64,000 nucleotides of DNA, from contig QZKU01000128.1 in the NCBI GenBank assembly GCA_003598085.1, positions 144,378-208,377 on the forward strand, read 5' to 3'. The notes under the pieces are model-generated. The model was not told the DNA's origin. It made no database searches and worked only from the letters and a program-made list of their open reading frames with translations. Of the stretch, positions 62,057 to 64,000 are shown in pieces (position 1 is the stretch's first letter; every line of letters begins with the position of its first letter). The translations under genes were made by a program, and so were the position numbers. The DNA is from Candidatus Abyssobacteria bacterium SURF_5. Its GTDB lineage: Bacteria > Abyssobacteria > SURF-5.

Positions 62057-62503
62057 ATGAAAGCTATGGTAGTTGCCGCTTTGATGGCCGTTACGCTTAC
62101 GAGTTGCGCCTCGAGCATGTCCGGCAGCGCCTATTCTCGCGATCAAGCGCGCCAGGTGCAGACGGTGCGCGAGGGCACAGTGGTCAGTGTGAGGCCGGTG
62201 CAGATTGAGGGAACAAAATCGGGCCTCGGGACAATAGCGGGCGGAGTTCTCGGCGGTGCACTCGGCAGCGCGATCGGCGACGGCTCGGGTCAGATAATCG
62301 GAATAGCGGCGGGAGGCGTGGGCGGCGCCCTTGCGGGATCAGCCGTCGAAGAAGGGGTCACGCGCCAGAACGGATTGGAAATAACCATTGATATGGATTC
62401 CGGTGAGACGCTTGCGATTGTGCAGGCGGCAGATGAGACCTTCGTCTCCGGTGAGAGAGTGAAGGTCATACACGGACCGGACGGCGCGCGCGTAACTCAT
62501 TAG
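62057..62503 (+). CDS. Glycine-zipper 2TM lipoprotein (SlyB/Pcp-like)
   Basis: 148 residues, RBS AAAGGGGTGTG. Lipoprotein signal with Cys near residue 17 (AVTLTSCASS). Residues ~55-100 form a glycine-zipper hairpin (IAGGVLGGALGSAIGDGSGQ, GIAAGGVGGALAGSAVEEG), then a small beta domain (LEITIDMDSGETLAIVQ, VSGERVKVIHGPDGARV). SlyB-type proteins sit in the outer membrane and help keep it stable under stress. Confidence 0.87.
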   Translation: MKAMVVAALMAVTLTSCASSMSGSAYSRDQARQVQTVREGTVVSVRPVQIEGTKSGLGTIAGGVLGGALGSAIGDGSGQIIGIAAGGVGGALAGSAVEEGVTRQNGLEITIDMDSGETLAIVQAADETFVSGERVKVIHGPDGARVTH

Positions 62504-62583
62504 TTTTCACCCGCCAAGCGGTTCAGCTCAATATGATATTGGTGAACGGATAATCTGCCGCTGACACTATCTGGTTCCTCGTT

Positions 62584-62625
62584 GGCCGCGGAGGGGATAT
62601 ACCCTTCGCGGCCTTTCTATTTTAC
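62584..62625 (+). terminator. Rho-independent terminator after the glycine-zipper gene
   Basis: Twelve-base stem GGCCGCGGAGGG / CCCTTCGCGGCC (one G-T pair) with loop GATATA, followed by TTTCTATTTT. It is 80 nt after the stop at 62503. Confidence 0.85.
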
Positions 62626-62721
62626 TTTTATTCATGTAGGTGAACCGGCGTGAAGTTTCCTTTCGGTCCGGATAAAAACATAGTTGAATAGGATACACAT
62701 GGACGAAAGGAGGCAGAGTCA

Positions 62722-63534
62722 ATGGAAAATTACATCTGTGTGACATGTGGCGCGCAGTACAAAGAGAGCAAACGGCCTCCGGAAAATTGCATCATCTGCG
62801 AAGATGAACGCCAATATTTGAATGCGGAGGGGCAGCAGTGGACGACGCTTTCGGAGATGAAAACGCAAGGATACCGAAACGAGTTTCGGGAACTCGAGCC
62901 GGGTTTGGTTGGTATTCATACGCAACCCGATTTTGCGATCGGGCAGGTCGCTTATCTGGTTCGAACGGAAGCGGGCAATGTTCTGTGGGACTGCATCAGC
63001 TATATAGATGAGGAGACAGTTGAGAGAATCGAAAAGATGGGCGGAGTGAAAGGCATCGCGGTGTCACATCCTCATTTTTATTCTTCGATTGTTGAATGGA
63101 GCCATGGTCTTGGTCGCCCGCCGGTCTACATCCCCCTTGCCGATAAGAAATGGGTCGTCCGGCCGGACCCGGTCATTCAATATTGGGATGACGCAAAGGA
63201 GATACTGCCGGGGGTAACGATCATCCAATGCGGGGGGCATTTTGATGGGAGTTCGGTCCTGCATTGGCGGCATGGGGCCGCCGGAAAAGGGGTTTTGCTA
63301 GTGGGCGACACGATGGGCGTGGCAAAGGATGCCCGCTATGTCAGTTTCATGTACAGCTATCCGAATCTGATACCATTGCCGCCCCCTGCTATTCGCGGGA
63401 TCATGGAAGCACTTAGACCGTATGAATTTGATCGAATCTACAGCGCGTGGTGGGGAAAGATGATCCCGAAAGGGGCGAAAGAGGCAGTTGAGAAGTCCGG
63501 TGAACGGTATATCCGGCATGTACAGGCGGCATGA
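62722..63534 (+). CDS. MBL-fold metallohydrolase with N-terminal rubredoxin-like zinc ribbon
   Basis: 270 residues, strong RBS AAAGGAGGCAGAGTC. Residues 1-35 are a small two-CxxC domain (YICVTCGAQYKES ... NCIICEDERQY). The rest is a metallo-beta-lactamase fold: AYLVRTEAGNVLWDCISYID, AVSHPHFYSSIVEW, IIQCGGHFDGSSVLHW and LLVGDTMGVA. The usual HxHxDH metal motif reads HPHFYS here, so the second metal site is incomplete. The function is unknown; it could be a hydrolase with a single metal or a redox-linked MBL protein. Confidence 0.8.
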   Translation: MENYICVTCGAQYKESKRPPENCIICEDERQYLNAEGQQWTTLSEMKTQGYRNEFRELEPGLVGIHTQPDFAIGQVAYLVRTEAGNVLWDCISYIDEETVERIEKMGGVKGIAVSHPHFYSSIVEWSHGLGRPPVYIPLADKKWVVRPDPVIQYWDDAKEILPGVTIIQCGGHFDGSSVLHWRHGAAGKGVLLVGDTMGVAKDARYVSFMYSYPNLIPLPPPAIRGIMEALRPYEFDRIYSAWWGKMIPKGAKEAVEKSGERYIRHVQAA

Positions 63535-63647
63535 GATAATTCCAGTCACGGCTTCTCCTGGCCTCTTGCTCAAAAAGCACTCGGATTTGCGAAGCATACC
63601 GTCATACTTTCTCTGCCTGTCCCTGGCTGCGGCAGAAGTGGTTGCGT

Positions 63648-63932
63648 ATGAGAATTCCTCCGCTCGTGAGAAAGATGGCCGTTGAGAACCAGATTGTACA
63701 GATTGCCACTTCCGGCGTTGATGGGCGGCCCCATATCGCCGCTGCTCGCGGGCTGCGCGTGGTGAACGAGGAACGGGTCGCATTCGAAGACTGGTTCTGC
63801 TATCAGACGCTGGAAAACATTTCTCATAATCCGCGGGTAGCTCTTTCCATACTCGAACCGGGAAACGACCACGGCTATCAGCTTCTTGGCGTCGTTGACA
63901 AGGCAGGGCTTACGCATCTAAATTCCGAGTAA
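63648..63932 (+). CDS. Small PNPOx-like flavin-binding family protein
   Basis: 94 residues from ATG 63648 (a TTG two codons earlier is possible). Split-barrel features: IVQIATSGVDGRPHIAAARGLRVV, ISHNPRVALSILEPGNDHGYQLLGV. It is shorter than typical members and may be truncated at the C-terminus; the TAA at 63930-63932 looks like a real stop. It follows the MBL gene by 113 nt and shows no other neighbour before the window ends. Confidence 0.65.
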   Translation: MRIPPLVRKMAVENQIVQIATSGVDGRPHIAAARGLRVVNEERVAFEDWFCYQTLENISHNPRVALSILEPGNDHGYQLLGVVDKAGLTHLNSE

Positions 63933-64000
63933 TTTCTGTAGGAAAGTTTGATCGAGGGCGGCTTTTGTTCTTTTTCTTCTGAGTGATAGCTTTGGTGTTT

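Overview
The window is about 56-60% GC by eye and almost fully coding. It looks like a chromosomal segment of an uncultivated, diderm, rod-shaped anaerobe. Diderm: OmpA-family protein, two or more lipoproteins, MreBCD/PBP2/RodA, and a relic of an outer-membrane barrel gene. Anaerobe: Ni-Fe CO dehydrogenase (CooS), rubrerythrin, thiol peroxidase, rubredoxin-like proteins and several multi-[4Fe-4S] proteins. Intergenic repeats of the type common in Planctomycetes/Hydrogenedentes-like and other metagenome genomes are frequent. The phylum cannot be fixed from this sequence alone. No rRNA, tRNA, CRISPR array, complete insertion sequence or prophage was recognised.

Layout. 1-3 kb: end of a probable phosphatidylserine synthase, a TPR lipoprotein, a convergent FAD oxidoreductase. 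3.2-12.8 kb (minus): one cell-shape operon, mreB-mreC-mreD-mrdA-rodA, then a B12/radical-SAM protein, its DUF2344 partner and RNase G, closed by a terminator. 13-16 kb (plus): a TrpE/PabB-like enzyme, class IV aminotransferase and RimI from a good sigma70-type promoter. 16-25 kb: an accessory zone with three amidohydrolases, SDR, cupin, methyltransferase, GNAT, AMP nucleosidase, two coiled-coil proteins and a PPC-domain protein, separated by repeats. 25-35 kb (plus): a signalling block with CheB, CheR-PAS, three histidine kinases and two stand-alone receivers, without chemoreceptor, CheA or CheW. TatD and an MFS transporter follow. 37-42 kb (minus): a flavin/Fe-S redox operon (two CCG/Fe-S proteins, GlcD-like FAD oxidase, Cys-rich ferredoxin). 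42-47.6 kb (plus): a CO dehydrogenase cluster with FAD/NAD oxidoreductase, CooF-like protein, CooS and two proteins of unknown function. 47.7-55 kb: an exported LolA/DUF1571-like protein, PNPOx-like protein, aspS-hisS-DUF1858, rpmB, YggT, two small membrane proteins and OmpA. 55-57.1 kb (minus): a peroxide-defence group (Fur/PerR regulator, rubrerythrin, Tpx, rubredoxin-like protein). 57.4-64 kb (plus): TreT-like glycosyltransferase, Fpg/Nei-family glycosylase, alcohol dehydrogenase, GAPDH, glycine-zipper lipoprotein, MBL-fold hydrolase and a small PNPOx-like protein.

The most unusual structural signal is a family of at least ten intergenic arrays built on the 7-bp palindrome GTCNGAC repeated every 9 bp. 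A second, unrelated 7-bp tandem repeat (GTCCAAK) has been absorbed into the 3' end of the cooF-like gene while the 4-bp overlap with cooS was kept. The most interesting gene groups are the CODH cluster with its two uncharacterised partners and the receptor-less CheB/CheR/histidine-kinase block.
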